Shown here piece after piece: positions 42,142 through 52,446 of a DNA stretch of 64,000 nt (the first letter of the stretch is position 1; each line of letters opens with the position of its first letter). The stretch is from contig CAZJYI010000051.1 in the NCBI GenBank assembly GCA_964550025.1, forward strand, positions 1-64,000, read 5' to 3'. The notes under the pieces are model-generated. The model did no database searches and was not told the origin of the DNA. It saw nothing but the letters and a program-made list of their open reading frames with translations. The translations under genes were made by a program, and so were the position numbers. Source of the DNA: CAZJYI01 sp964550025. GTDB lineage: Bacteria; Verrucomicrobiota; Kiritimatiellia; UBA8416; CAYOBW01.

Positions 42142-42207
42142 GGCCACAAAAGTCGCAGAACACACAGAATCCCCTCTCCTTTTGTGACTCTTGTGCCTTC
42201 TGTGGCC
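42142..42207. repeat. Inverted GGCCACAAAAG repeat between convergent genes
   Basis: GGCCACAAAAGTCGCAGAAC (from about 42142) faces CTTTTGTGACTCTTGTGCCT..TCTGTGGCC ending at 42207. Same family as 15929-16050. Possible bidirectional terminator. Confidence 0.55.
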
Positions 42208-42261
42208 ATCTCCCTTGAGCCGTTTTGGCTGAGTCATCGCGCGGATCGGCAGGGAGCTCGA

Positions 42262-44985
42262 TTACCCGTCCAGCACTTCGCGCACCTTGTGTGCGAGGGC
42301 GTCGCGTGAGAACGGTTTCTCGAGGAAGTTGACCCCGTCCTGGAGTACGCCGCGGTCGGCGAGGACGTCCGTCGGATAGCCGGACATGAAGAGGCACTTG
42401 ATGTCGGGCGCGATGCTCCGGAGCCGTTCGGCCAGGAGTCGCCCGTTCATGCCCGGCATGATCACGTCCGTGATGAGCAGCCGGATCGCATCCGTGTGTT
42501 CGCCGGCAAGTGCCAGCGCCTCCGCGGGGTCGGCGGCTGTCAATACCGTATATCCGAGTTGCCGCAGGAATGCCCGGATGGTGCGCCTCAGGCTTTTCTC
42601 GTCTTCGACCAGCAGCACGGTCTCCGTGCCCTGGGGGCGCTCGGGCCGTTGTCGCGGCGTCTCCCGGGCGGCCGCCGTGCCGCGCGGCAGGTAGATCCTG
42701 AAGGTCGTGCCCTTTCCCGGTTGACTGGATACGTCGACGTATCCTCCGTTTTGCTTCATGATCCCGTACACCGTGGCCAGGCCCAGGCCGGTCCCGTTGC
42801 CGACGCCCTTGGTCGTGAAGAACGGATCGAAGATCCGGGATCGGACTTCCGCGTCCATTCCGCAGCCGTTGTCCACGACCGAGAGCAGTACGTATTCTCC
42901 CGGCGTCGCCTCCGGGTGTTCCGTGCAGAAAGCCTCGTCCAGCGTGGTGTTTTCCGTTGCGATGACGATCCTGCCCCCGTCGGTGATCGCGTCGCGGGCA
43001 TTTACCGTCAGATTGGCCAGGAGCTGGTCAACCTGGGAGGGGTCCATTACGACCGGCCAGAGATCGTCCCCCGGAGTCCAGGTCAGATCGATGTCCTCGC
43101 CGATCAGGCGCCGCAGCATCTTGAGCATGCCGGAGACCGCGTCGTTCAGATCCATGGTCCGGGGGGCGATGGTCTGCTTCCGGGCGAAGGCAAGAAGCTG
43201 CCGGGTGAGATTCGTGGAGCGTTTGGCGTCCGTGGCGATCTCATCGAGGTAGGAACGGGCCGCGTGATCGGCCGGAAGCGCATCACGGCAGAGGTCCACG
43301 TAGTTCAGAATTCCCATGAGCAGGTTGTTGAAATCGTGCGCGATGCCGCCTGCCAGGTTGCCGATGGCCTCCATCTTCTGTGCCTGCAGAAGCTGCTTCT
43401 GCAGCTTGTCCTTCTCCTCCTCCGCCTGTCGCCTGGCGGTGATGTCACGCAGGGCCGTCACGCGGACGGATCGCCCCCGGTACTCAATCATTCTGGCCTG
43501 TATCTGTGACGGGAACGTGCTGCCGTCCTTGCGTAGGGCCGTCACCTCGTAGGGTTGCTCGCGTCCCTCGAGCATGTGCTTCATGACCCTGTCTCTGTCC
43601 TCGGGTGCGATCCACTCTGTTCCCATCCGGCCGATGGCTTCTTCGTCGGTGTAGCCGAACATCTCTCCGGCGGTACTGTTCTGCTCGAGGCACACGCCCT
43701 TTTCAGAGAGGAAGATGGCCTCGAAGGTGGCGTCCGAGAGGGCCCGCAAGCGCATTTCGCTACGGTGCAGCGCCACCTGGGCATCACGCCGTTCAATGGC
43801 GCGGCCCATCGTCTCGCCCGTCATCCGCAGCAGGGCAATGCCCGCCTCGGACCACGACCGGGGGGAACGCACACAACAGAAGCACAGGAAACCCCAGAAA
43901 CGGTTGTCGGCAGCCATGGGAACGGCCAGCAGGGACTGGACCCCCAGGTTCTCCCAAAGCGCCTTCTCGGCGCCTGCCTCGTGCGGCAGGTCCGCCACGG
44001 CGGGGACGTGGACGACCTCTCCGTTTCGCACGCGCGGCCAGAACCACGGCAGCATTTCGTCCGCCTTGATGCCCTGCAGTGCGTCGATCTGTGCCGGGAC
44101 GCCGTCCGCACACCATTCGTACGCGGCGTCGAGGGTCACTCCGTCTTCCCGCACCTGAAACACGTGTGCGCGGCCCACACCGATAGCATCGCCGATCGTC
44201 TGCAAAGCGTCAGCGATGCGCGAGTCCAGGTTCGAGATATCCACGAAGTCCGCGGAAATCCCGGCGGCTACACGTTGCATCTCGGAGTTCTTTCTGATCG
44301 TCTCACGCGATTCCCGGATATTCCGGTTGGTGACGACCAGCAGCGCGCACAGGCTGCCGACCAGTGCCACGATCACGAGCAGCGAGACGGGGAGGGCGCA
44401 CTCGGAAGCCACGATGGCGCGCCACTTGCTGGCGTCAACGTCCATGCCCAGGACAACCCCCGTGTTGCCGCCCGCGGCGGGGTCCTGCATGGGGACAAAG
44501 GCGCTGACCAGCGTGCCCCAGCGGTCCGTGTAGGGGCCTTCGGTGTCCTCCTCCCAGGTGGCGAAAACGGCATGCAATCGGGCCGGTGCTTCCTCGTACA
44601 CCAACCCCGCGGGCGCCTCGTCCTTGCCGCCCACCGGCTGGGAATCCACGTAGAAGAAGATAGCGCCGTCGGGGTGTTGGCCCATTAGATACAGGAAGCG
44701 GCACTGTCGGTTGCATTGGCGAACCCTGGCGAGATGCTCCTTCAGCCGCAGGTACGCCGGCGTTCCCAGGTCCGCCTCTGTCCCCGCCAGGGACTCGACG
44801 CGTTCGGCGTCGATGGATTGCGCCGCAAGACGCGCGTGGACGAGGAGATCATCACGCAACTGCCGGTCCGTTCGGCGGATTCGCCACCAAGCCAACATGG
44901 CGGCGATCGCCACAACGATCACTACCGTGAGAGCGATGCGCGTGCGGGTCCTGCCCGCGCGATCCGTGGGTTGCCGTCCGTTCAC
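42262..44985 (-). CDS. Hybrid sensor histidine kinase: Cache-like – GAF – PAS – HisKA – HATPase – receiver
   Basis: This 907-residue protein has a first membrane helix near residues 18-36. A periplasmic sensing region (about 40-190, with Cache-like DLLVHARLAAQSIDAE) is closed by a second helix (LPVSLLVIVALVGSLCALLVV). Then come a GAF domain (about 235-405), a PAS domain (410-530, ALSDATFEAIFLSEKG), HisKA with phosphoacceptor His in GGIAHDFNNLL, HATPase_c (DNGCGMD, GTGLGLATVYGI), and a receiver with Asp in LLITDVIMPGMNG. A phosphorelay ending in its own receiver implies a separate output partner, not found nearby. It converges on the ferritin-like gene. Confidence 0.92.
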   Translation of the reverse strand: MNGRQPTDRAGRTRTRIALTVVIVVAIAAMLAWWRIRRTDRQLRDDLLVHARLAAQSIDAERVESLAGTEADLGTPAYLRLKEHLARVRQCNRQCRFLYLMGQHPDGAIFFYVDSQPVGGKDEAPAGLVYEEAPARLHAVFATWEEDTEGPYTDRWGTLVSAFVPMQDPAAGGNTGVVLGMDVDASKWRAIVASECALPVSLLVIVALVGSLCALLVVTNRNIRESRETIRKNSEMQRVAAGISADFVDISNLDSRIADALQTIGDAIGVGRAHVFQVREDGVTLDAAYEWCADGVPAQIDALQGIKADEMLPWFWPRVRNGEVVHVPAVADLPHEAGAEKALWENLGVQSLLAVPMAADNRFWGFLCFCCVRSPRSWSEAGIALLRMTGETMGRAIERRDAQVALHRSEMRLRALSDATFEAIFLSEKGVCLEQNSTAGEMFGYTDEEAIGRMGTEWIAPEDRDRVMKHMLEGREQPYEVTALRKDGSTFPSQIQARMIEYRGRSVRVTALRDITARRQAEEEKDKLQKQLLQAQKMEAIGNLAGGIAHDFNNLLMGILNYVDLCRDALPADHAARSYLDEIATDAKRSTNLTRQLLAFARKQTIAPRTMDLNDAVSGMLKMLRRLIGEDIDLTWTPGDDLWPVVMDPSQVDQLLANLTVNARDAITDGGRIVIATENTTLDEAFCTEHPEATPGEYVLLSVVDNGCGMDAEVRSRIFDPFFTTKGVGNGTGLGLATVYGIMKQNGGYVDVSSQPGKGTTFRIYLPRGTAAARETPRQRPERPQGTETVLLVEDEKSLRRTIRAFLRQLGYTVLTAADPAEALALAGEHTDAIRLLITDVIMPGMNGRLLAERLRSIAPDIKCLFMSGYPTDVLADRGVLQDGVNFLEKPFSRDALAHKVREVLDG

Positions 44986-45134
44986 GTCGCCGCGCCTCCT
45001 GCTCGCCCCTCGCCGACAAAGCTCTCACATGCGCCCCTTAGGAAACTGTAGCGCGCGCGCCGGGAATCGTCCAGCTTCTTTCGCTTCCCTTTTCCGGGCT
45101 GTGTGGCGAGCGGCAGGTGGCCCGCGGCTTGTCC

Positions 45135-48100
45135 TCAATCGGTAAACGCACGACCCCACAGTTTGAGATCCGGCTCCGGTTCCTCCCACTTCAGCTCCGC
45201 ATCCTCAGCGTCGGTCGCCCGCTTGAACTGCATGAGGCAGAAGCTCATCCTGCCCTTCCCGAGGACGCCGACCTGATTGAGGACCATGTCCGCTGCCTTG
45301 GCCGGTCCCTGCCGCTGACCGACGTGCACTTCTACCCGGGGGGTCACCGGGAGCATCGGGTTTGCGCGCCGAGGCCGGGCGAGCTGCAGAACGAACGGGC
45401 GGGCCCCGGACGTGTCCCCTATGGACTCCGTGCGTTGCGCCTGCGATGCCACTCCCGCCGTTCCCTGCGCCGCTCTGGGCTCCCCCCTCATGCGGTTTTC
45501 CGGTACTATCCTCACCCAGTCCTTGCCGGCGCTGATCCATTTCCATGTGTCATCGAACAACTCGATTCTTTCCGTCCTATCCACGAACACGGCCGTACGT
45601 TGCGCCTGCCGTCGCCCTTCTGTCGTGACCAGTTTCCACTCCTTAGTGGTGAAATCATACGAGTGGATATCTGTGCCCAGCCCCGTCGTGGTCACCCCGA
45701 AGAACGTGTACATCTTGTCCCCGCTCACGATGGCCGAGTGAGAGTGCCGCCCGCTGGGCGGGTCGTTCTTCGGTACCTCCTTCACCCAGTTCTTGCCGGC
45801 GTTGCTCCACCGCCATGAATCATCGAACAGCTCCAGTTCGCCCGTCCTGTCCACGAACATGGCCGGGTTGCGGCGGGCGTACTGGTACGGGTTGAGCGCC
45901 TGTGGTGTGGCGATCCGGGGCCACAGCGGCTCGCGGGAGATGAAGCAGGCGGACCGGGCGTCATAGTAGCGGGCGCGCATCTGGTAGAGATCATCGGTCT
46001 CGCACCGCGCCTGGTACGCCCCACCGAAGGTGAAGCACTGCGTGTTCGTACCCTCGTGGCGCAGTAGTCGTCCGTAAGGCGTGTAGGCGTACCTGTCCGT
46101 GATGTTCCCGCCGGCATCGCTCAGGAACAGGGTGTTGCCACCCTTATCGTAGTGGTAGAAAGAGACCCGGTTGCCGTGCGCCACGTCGATGGCATACAGC
46201 AACATGCCGTTGTGAGCGAGAACGTAGAAGCGCTGCCATTGTCCGCTGCTCGCGTCCTTCTCCGCGACGACAGGATACAATCCCAGGGCGTAGTTGTAGT
46301 AGTAGCGGGTCGTGACGCCCCCTTCGGTGCGGGTTCGCAGATCACCCATGCCGTTGTAGGTCAGGGCTACGCCGTCGATGTCGATCAGGCGGGAGGCGCC
46401 ATCCCAGGCGTAGGTGTGTCCCGGCGCGGCGATCAGCCTGCCCCGGGCGTCATAGCGGTGGCCCGCCGTGTCGATCTGCGAGGCGGCATTGTAGGTCAAA
46501 CGCTCGAGCCGCGACGTGAGGCGGTTGCTCGTGGGGAGGGGCAAGACCAGGTGGCCCCGGATCACTTCGCCCGCCGCGTTGTAGGTATAGCGAAGGTCCG
46601 CCGATGTCCCTTCCCGCAGATGGGTGAGCCGCGAGGCGTCGTCCCGTGTCCAGCTCGCGTTCACACCGTTGGTTCGCGTCATTCGCGTCAAGCGCCCGTC
46701 ATCGTCGTAGGTGAATCGCACGCCGCTCCCGGTCAGGTTGTCGCTGACTCCCGTGAGCAGGTCGCGCGCGTTCCACGTGTAGGTCACCGTGAAGAGCTGG
46801 TCAGCGTAGGTGACGGATTCCAGGCGGCCGCCGTCATCGTAGGCCGCGCCGAACGAATGGCCGTCGGTGTCTTCCGTGGCGACGATGCGGCCGGCAGCGT
46901 CGTGGGCGAAACGGACGCCGGCCGCGGTCAACAGGCGACCCACGTCATCGTAGGTGTAGTGGAGATCGGGTCCGGCCGAGTATTGCCGGCGGGTGAGGCG
47001 GCCCGACGCGTCGTAGGTCAGGGTCAGGGTTTCGCCGGTGGGGTAGGTGACGCGGGCGGGGAATCCGCGCGTGTTGTATACGCAGTTCCACGTGTTGCTC
47101 AGCGGGTCCGTCAGGTTCCGGAGGCGGCCCGCGTCGGTGTAGGTGAAGCGCCACGCGTTGCCGCCCAGGTCGCGGATAGCGGCGAGCAGACCTGCGTCGT
47201 TGTACTCGTACGTCGCCGATCGAGCATCGGGCAGCGTAACGCCGGCGAGCAGACCGCGGTCGTCGTAGCCATAGCGGGTTGTCCGCTGCAGAGGATCCGT
47301 GACGGCGCCGATACGGCTCATCTCGTCGCGCACACAGAACACGGTGTGACCGAGGGGATTGGTTACGGCGGCAAGGTCGCCCAACCGGTTGCGGCCGAAG
47401 GCTGTGGTGCGCTGCAGCGGCGTGGTGGCGGAGGTCACCACACCCTCGTCGTCACGGCCGATCGGCCAGGGTTTGTCCGCCGGGTCGGTGATTCCGACAA
47501 GCCGTCCGCGAGGGTCGTAGGCGAAGCGCGTGGTGCTGCCGTTGGGATCCGTCACGGAGGCGAGGCGGCCCCGCTCGTCGTACGCATACCTGGTGGTCTT
47601 GCCCAACCGGTTCGTGTATGCGCGGACGCGGTCCATGAGGTCGTAGACGTAGCTCGCGGCATTCCCGGCCGGGTCGGTCGCTCTCAGCAGATTGCCGTTC
47701 GCGTCGTAGTCATAGTTCCAGGTCTCGCCCCGCTCGTCAGTGACGGCCGTGACGCGGTCGTTCAGGTCGTAGTCGATCCGGCACGTCCCGCCCGTGTGCG
47801 TGACGGAGACCAGGCGTTTGTACACGTCGTAGCCGTTGGTGACGCCGCCGGTTTCGGAATCCGTGGCGGAGGCAAGCGTCCCGTCGTCGTTGTAGGCGTA
47901 GGACGTCCCGCCGCCGGTCGGATTGATGACGCGGGTTACCTGGCCGCGGGCATTGTGTTCGAAGGACCACGCGCTAGCGGCGCGGTCGGTGTGGGTCGTC
48001 ACGTTGCCGCGGGCATCGTAGGCGAGCGCATCGTGCGTGCCGTCCGGATAGTCGACGCGGGTCAGGTCGTAGAACGTGAAGGTGACGGTGTCCGTGGGGG

Positions 48101-51100
48101 CGGCAGGATTGACGAACGTCTGATCCCGGGCCGTGTAGGTACATGCGACCGCGTGCCCCTCGTTGTTGGTCACGGCGGCGATACGACCGGTCTCGGGATG
48201 GTAGTCGAACGCCGTGCTGTCGCCCATGCTGTCTGTGACGCGGGTAACAATATCGCGCGTGTTGTCTGGATTGAAATCGAGCCGTTTCCCGTCCTCGTAG
48301 GTCACACTGCGCAAGACGCGTCCGTAGTGATCGTGCTCGAAGACCCGTTCGGTACCGTCGGCGTTGATGTACTTGAACCGCGTGACGGGGTCGTCGTCGG
48401 CGAATTGTTCGGCCGCGATTTGCGCGGTGTTGCTGTACGCGTCGGTCTGTGTCCGTACGCTGCCGCGCAGGGTGGTGTTTGTCCGGTAGGTCTGAACAAA
48501 AGTGCTGTTCCCGCGCGGATGTTCCACGTCCGCGACCAGGTCGTGTCCCGACCCGTCGTAACTATAGGTCCAGACATCCCCGGAGGCATTGGTGATGGAC
48601 CGCAACGTGACGCGACCGGGATTGTCTCCGGGGTCTTCCTCGTAGGTGAACGTGATGCGCCGGCCCGCCTGGTCCTCGACCCCGGTGAGGTAGCGGCGGG
48701 TGTCGTTGATGCCCACCTGCCGGTAGGTAAAGTTGAGTTGGCGGCCGATGCCGTCCGTGACGGCGGTCGGACCTTGTGCGTCAACGTCGTCGGGGTTCGT
48801 ATAGGTTAGCGCGTTGCCGTTACGGTCCTCGACGCGGACGAGGAAGGCGTGCAGGCTTGCCGTCTCGGGGCTGAACTTGCGGAACGTCAGCAGCCGGTGG
48901 CGGCTGGGATCGAGCACGTAGTAGTAGTCGGCGGTCTCCTGCATCTGCCAGCGCAGCGCCTCCATCGGGAACGCTTCCCAGCCGTCCACGGTCCGGTGGA
49001 AGCCGACCGTCCGGCCCCGGCCCAGCTCGACCACGGCCCTGCCCTCGGTCTCGCGCCACAGCGTGACGCGGTGGCTGTGCGAGAAGTTCATGTGCGGCAG
49101 CCCGTCACGGAAGCGTTTGCCCGCGGTCCTCGATCCGTAGTACAGCCGGAAGCCCAACGGCAGCATGCCGCCCGGGCGCAGGAACGTCCGCTCGAACGAA
49201 AACTCACCCGTACCCATGTTGATCGGGTCCCCGCCCTTGCCCACGCATTGACTGTTGCCGGTGTCGGCGTCCTTCTCGTCGAGCGTGACGTCCAGCGGCA
49301 ATTCCCGGACGATCACGGTGCCGAGCTTGATCGAGCCGTTGGCCGCGCCGTCCAGGTCCCGTTCGCCGCCATCGACAAAGCTGATCCTGACCGTGTTCGA
49401 TTCGGTCACGGCATTCGTGGCCTGCGTCCACGAGGTCGTGTTCGTTTCGAGCGCCCGGACAAACGCGAGGACGCTGCCGGGGCGGAACTGTTTGACGCGC
49501 ATCGTCACTTCGACTTCTCCGCCCGGGGGCACGTTCGTCACGGTCCCGACGGCGCCGCCCGTGCATGATCGCGTGTTCCGTTCCGGAATCGGCAGCGCGA
49601 CCAGCGTGCCGGCCGCCAGCCGGGACACCCGAACGAGGCCGAATACCGCGTCGACCGCCATCGACACGCTTCCCAGGGCCGCCACCCGGTTCTGCTCGCT
49701 GTCCCGGACGCCGTCGCGGTTGGTATCGCCGTCGTGGATGGAGCGGTTCTCCAGGGCATCGGGAACACCGTCGCCGTCGCTGTCCACCGTCCCTCCCGCG
49801 ACGGTCACGCTGTAGTCCACGGAGTTGTTGGCGGGCTGGAAATCCCTCAGGGCCGTGTTGGCAAAGGCGCCGACGGTGATCCCCACCGTGTCGGGATGAT
49901 TGATCACGATATCCGCGCTCAGGCGTACCGTCTGGCCTTTCTCCAGCGCATTCTGTTGACTACCGATCTCGGAGGGTGGGTTCATCGTGATCATATCACC
50001 GTTGCCGCTTGCGCGAACCAGGTGGATATGCGGTTGCGCGTCCCCGGCCGACAGGCCGATCGATAGCCAGGAGGGATCGTGCAGGTTGTCCGGGCCCAGG
50101 TTGACGATCTCACACTCGATGCGGATCGTCTCCCCCGCGTCGATACGTGAGGGCGGTGCGGTGAGGACGGAGACGGCCAGGTCCGCCGCCGGCGCGGCGA
50201 TGGGGTGCTCGTCCACGTTTTCGTCGTAAAGCCGGTACGGCGTGTCGGCAAGCCCGTCGCCGTCGGTGTCGGGGCCGGGATGATCGTCCCAGAGATTGCC
50301 CGCGATGTAGGGTCCCCCCAGGATATTGGGGCCGGCTATCTTGGGCCAGATGCACCAGGTATTGGCGCAGTCTCCGGCCGTGCAGGTTCCGCGCGCCGCG
50401 AAGTTGACGCTATGTGCGCCGACGAACCGGTTGTTGTAGATCAGGTTGTCCCGCGGGTTGGTTGCTCCCGTCGCCTGGCCGGCGACTCCGGTCAGCACGA
50501 TGTTGGTGCGATTGTACTCGACGTCGTTGCCGGTGATCGTGTTGCCGATCGCCGATTGCAGATCGATGCCGGCGCCGTAGCCCTGGAGATAGTTGCCGGC
50601 CACGGTGTTGTTCCGGGCGGCGCCGAACGCGTCGATCGGCGGACCGATCAGCACCGCCGCTCCCGACGGCATGGCCCCGAAACTGGTGACGGTGTTATTG
50701 CTGATCAGGTTGTCATGGCCGTGTATCAGGATGGCGTTCCTGTAGAGGCCTACGACACGGTTGCCGACCACCCGCACCCCCGAACAACCTGCCGGCCGGG
50801 CATCATCGCCACCCAGCCGGATGCGGCCCACCTGCGTGTTGTTCCGCACGTACCGCACGCCGCCTCCCCCCGGGCTCGACGGCACGTCCTGGAGGTCGAT
50901 CAGGGCGAAACGACCGATAGCGCCGTCCGTGCGGTTGGATTCAATGTACACATCCCCGTCCGCGTGCACGTTGTCCACGCTGATGTAGCCTTCGTCTGCC
51001 GTGATCGTATTGCGGCGAATCATGACCGTGCCGGCTATGCGGTTCACCGCCCCCGTCGTTGCCGCCCGGACATAAACATTCCGTACGATGCTGTCACGTA

Positions 51101-51911
51101 CTGTGAGGTCCCCGGTCGGACGCAGCGAGAAATACAGATCCGTGCTCGGCAGGTCGAAATGATCGAAACTGTAGTTCGTCACACCCGTGAGCTGGATCGT
51201 CGACGTCCAGTTGGTTGAATCCGTCAGGTTCTCAAGGATCGGGTCGTAGTCCTGGCTGATGCTGACATACACCCCTTCGAGCATCGTGTCTTGCAGCTCG
51301 AAACGGCTGAGGTCGCTGGGGCCGTGGCCCTCGGCCAGGGTGACTCCCCGCACGATGTCGGCTCCCGTGATCCGCAGACTGCCCGGGCCGACAAAGACCG
51401 TGGTGCGGTTACCATGGAGAGACACATTTCCCTTCACGACCAGGGTGACGCCGGTGCCCAGTTCGACAGAGAGCCGCGGGTGCAGCCGGAACACGTCGTC
51501 GTCACCCGGCACGTCGGGCTCCCATACAACGAGATTCTCGTTGGTTTGGCGCGGATAGGTGAGCCCGGGCACGATGGTGCCCCCGATCCAACCCAACGTC
51601 ACCTCGTTGGTAAAGGCGTCGACCATGACCCCGCCGTTGTATATCCGCAACACGAACCGCTCGGTATCGCCCTTCTTGAGCTCGTCGCAGAGCACGTGCC
51701 GGCTCTGTGCGGGACCAATGACGGCCAGTTCTTCTTCCATGCCGCCCGTGGTTCTATACAACTTGCCCGTGCGGTCGCCCTGCGCATTCCTGGCCAACAG
51801 AACGACAAAGTCGTTGTCCGTATACTGTGTGTACAACTCGGCGCGAGCCTGCATCCCCCACAGCACGGGCAGCACCGACGGCAATACCCACAACAGAGAT
51901 CTCAGACGCAT
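45135..51911 (-). CDS. Giant exported beta-helix – CARDB – RHS/YD-repeat – Kelch-like protein
   Basis: From the ATG at 51911 (GGAGG upstream) this is 2258 residues. A signal peptide (LLWVLPSVLPVLWGMQARA) is followed by a right-handed beta-helix region (about 100-560; repeated NNTV, GNRV, NTITGNDVEYN units). Then come a CARDB-like domain (DLAVSVLTAPPSRIDAGETI), a calcium-type DSDGDGVPDALEN loop, a DUF6531-like segment (INMGTGEFSFERTFLRPG) and about 20 or more RHS/YD repeats (YDANGNL, YDERGRLASVTDPNG). The RHS core ends YDARSACFISREPL and NPYQYARRNPAMFVDRTG. Instead of a toxin, the C-terminus has two copies of an ELFDDSW..W.AGK.WV unit around a Kelch motif (GRHSHSAIVSGDKMYTFFG). Probably a surface or adhesion protein. 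Confidence 0.9.
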   Translation of the reverse strand: MRLRSLLWVLPSVLPVLWGMQARAELYTQYTDNDFVVLLARNAQGDRTGKLYRTTGGMEEELAVIGPAQSRHVLCDELKKGDTERFVLRIYNGGVMVDAFTNEVTLGWIGGTIVPGLTYPRQTNENLVVWEPDVPGDDDVFRLHPRLSVELGTGVTLVVKGNVSLHGNRTTVFVGPGSLRITGADIVRGVTLAEGHGPSDLSRFELQDTMLEGVYVSISQDYDPILENLTDSTNWTSTIQLTGVTNYSFDHFDLPSTDLYFSLRPTGDLTVRDSIVRNVYVRAATTGAVNRIAGTVMIRRNTITADEGYISVDNVHADGDVYIESNRTDGAIGRFALIDLQDVPSSPGGGGVRYVRNNTQVGRIRLGGDDARPAGCSGVRVVGNRVVGLYRNAILIHGHDNLISNNTVTSFGAMPSGAAVLIGPPIDAFGAARNNTVAGNYLQGYGAGIDLQSAIGNTITGNDVEYNRTNIVLTGVAGQATGATNPRDNLIYNNRFVGAHSVNFAARGTCTAGDCANTWCIWPKIAGPNILGGPYIAGNLWDDHPGPDTDGDGLADTPYRLYDENVDEHPIAAPAADLAVSVLTAPPSRIDAGETIRIECEIVNLGPDNLHDPSWLSIGLSAGDAQPHIHLVRASGNGDMITMNPPSEIGSQQNALEKGQTVRLSADIVINHPDTVGITVGAFANTALRDFQPANNSVDYSVTVAGGTVDSDGDGVPDALENRSIHDGDTNRDGVRDSEQNRVAALGSVSMAVDAVFGLVRVSRLAAGTLVALPIPERNTRSCTGGAVGTVTNVPPGGEVEVTMRVKQFRPGSVLAFVRALETNTTSWTQATNAVTESNTVRISFVDGGERDLDGAANGSIKLGTVIVRELPLDVTLDEKDADTGNSQCVGKGGDPINMGTGEFSFERTFLRPGGMLPLGFRLYYGSRTAGKRFRDGLPHMNFSHSHRVTLWRETEGRAVVELGRGRTVGFHRTVDGWEAFPMEALRWQMQETADYYYVLDPSRHRLLTFRKFSPETASLHAFLVRVEDRNGNALTYTNPDDVDAQGPTAVTDGIGRQLNFTYRQVGINDTRRYLTGVEDQAGRRITFTYEEDPGDNPGRVTLRSITNASGDVWTYSYDGSGHDLVADVEHPRGNSTFVQTYRTNTTLRGSVRTQTDAYSNTAQIAAEQFADDDPVTRFKYINADGTERVFEHDHYGRVLRSVTYEDGKRLDFNPDNTRDIVTRVTDSMGDSTAFDYHPETGRIAAVTNNEGHAVACTYTARDQTFVNPAAPTDTVTFTFYDLTRVDYPDGTHDALAYDARGNVTTHTDRAASAWSFEHNARGQVTRVINPTGGGTSYAYNDDGTLASATDSETGGVTNGYDVYKRLVSVTHTGGTCRIDYDLNDRVTAVTDERGETWNYDYDANGNLLRATDPAGNAASYVYDLMDRVRAYTNRLGKTTRYAYDERGRLASVTDPNGSTTRFAYDPRGRLVGITDPADKPWPIGRDDEGVVTSATTPLQRTTAFGRNRLGDLAAVTNPLGHTVFCVRDEMSRIGAVTDPLQRTTRYGYDDRGLLAGVTLPDARSATYEYNDAGLLAAIRDLGGNAWRFTYTDAGRLRNLTDPLSNTWNCVYNTRGFPARVTYPTGETLTLTYDASGRLTRRQYSAGPDLHYTYDDVGRLLTAAGVRFAHDAAGRIVATEDTDGHSFGAAYDDGGRLESVTYADQLFTVTYTWNARDLLTGVSDNLTGSGVRFTYDDDGRLTRMTRTNGVNASWTRDDASRLTHLREGTSADLRYTYNAAGEVIRGHLVLPLPTSNRLTSRLERLTYNAASQIDTAGHRYDARGRLIAAPGHTYAWDGASRLIDIDGVALTYNGMGDLRTRTEGGVTTRYYYNYALGLYPVVAEKDASSGQWQRFYVLAHNGMLLYAIDVAHGNRVSFYHYDKGGNTLFLSDAGGNITDRYAYTPYGRLLRHEGTNTQCFTFGGAYQARCETDDLYQMRARYYDARSACFISREPLWPRIATPQALNPYQYARRNPAMFVDRTGELELFDDSWRWSNAGKNWVKEVPKNDPPSGRHSHSAIVSGDKMYTFFGVTTTGLGTDIHSYDFTTKEWKLVTTEGRRQAQRTAVFVDRTERIELFDDTWKWISAGKDWVRIVPENRMRGEPRAAQGTAGVASQAQRTESIGDTSGARPFVLQLARPRRANPMLPVTPRVEVHVGQRQGPAKAADMVLNQVGVLGKGRMSFCLMQFKRATDAEDAELKWEEPEPDLKLWGRAFTD

Positions 51912-52084
51912 GGTGTTCACCCTCCTCACGGAAAACCGCTCTTCGGGCGGCGCGGGCACACGCCTGCCGGGACCGGCCCGAAGGGTCGCCTTCACGGCGA
52001 CGACAGTAACCGAAGCGGGATGGTGTCGTCAACGGGAAGGACAAGCCCTGAGACCACCAAGCAGGTTTGGAGTGAAGATATCTC

Positions 52085-52112
52085 TTGTGCATGGTAACGG
52101 TCATGTTACTAT
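52085..52112 (+). promoter_or_regulatory. Promoter and operator of the toxin-antitoxin pair
   Basis: TTGTGC (52085-52090) and TACTAT (52107-52112) are spaced 16 bases apart. An inverted repeat GTAAC…GTTAC (52094-52098 and 52105-52109) overlaps the core, as expected for autoregulation by a toxin-antitoxin complex. Confidence 0.4.
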
Positions 52113-52122
52113 AGAGGGCGGC

Positions 52123-52443
52123 ATGGAATATGAGCTCCGGGAGTATGTCGCCGACGGGAAGTCGCCCTTTGCAGGGTGGTTCAACAAGCTGGCCCCGGTG
52201 ACGGCCGCCCGGGTCGACAAGTACCTTCGCCGTATGGCGCAGGGCAATCTTGGGGACTCCAAATCAGTCGGCGGCGGTGTTCGGGAGCTGCGTATCGACT
52301 TTGGCCCCGGCTATCGCGTGTACTACGGGCGGGAGGGACAACGCCTGATCATCCTCCTTGCCGGAGGACGCAAGCGCTCCCAGGCGAAGGACATCGCCGA
52401 AGCGCAAGCCCGATGGATGCGCCACAAGAAAGAGAGGAGCTGA
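52123..52443 (+). CDS. RelE/ParE-superfamily toxin (HigB-like addiction module killer)
   Basis: This 106-residue protein starts at the ATG at 52123, inside a longer open frame, and is supported by a GAGGGCGG upstream. Family features are FAGWFNKL, VGGGVRELRIDFGPGYRVYYG and a C-terminal RSQAKDIAEAQARW. Related toxins cleave mRNA on the ribosome. The toxin precedes its antitoxin, as in HigBA loci, with a gap of 3 bases. Confidence 0.9.
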   Translation: MEYELREYVADGKSPFAGWFNKLAPVTAARVDKYLRRMAQGNLGDSKSVGGGVRELRIDFGPGYRVYYGREGQRLIILLAGGRKRSQAKDIAEAQARWMRHKKERS

Positions 52444-52446
52444 ACC

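Noticed and set aside
46152..48809. Very long open frame antisense to the RHS repeats
   Set aside because: It results from the regular codon pattern of the YD repeats on the other strand. The translation is Val/Gly/Arg-rich and has no family likeness.
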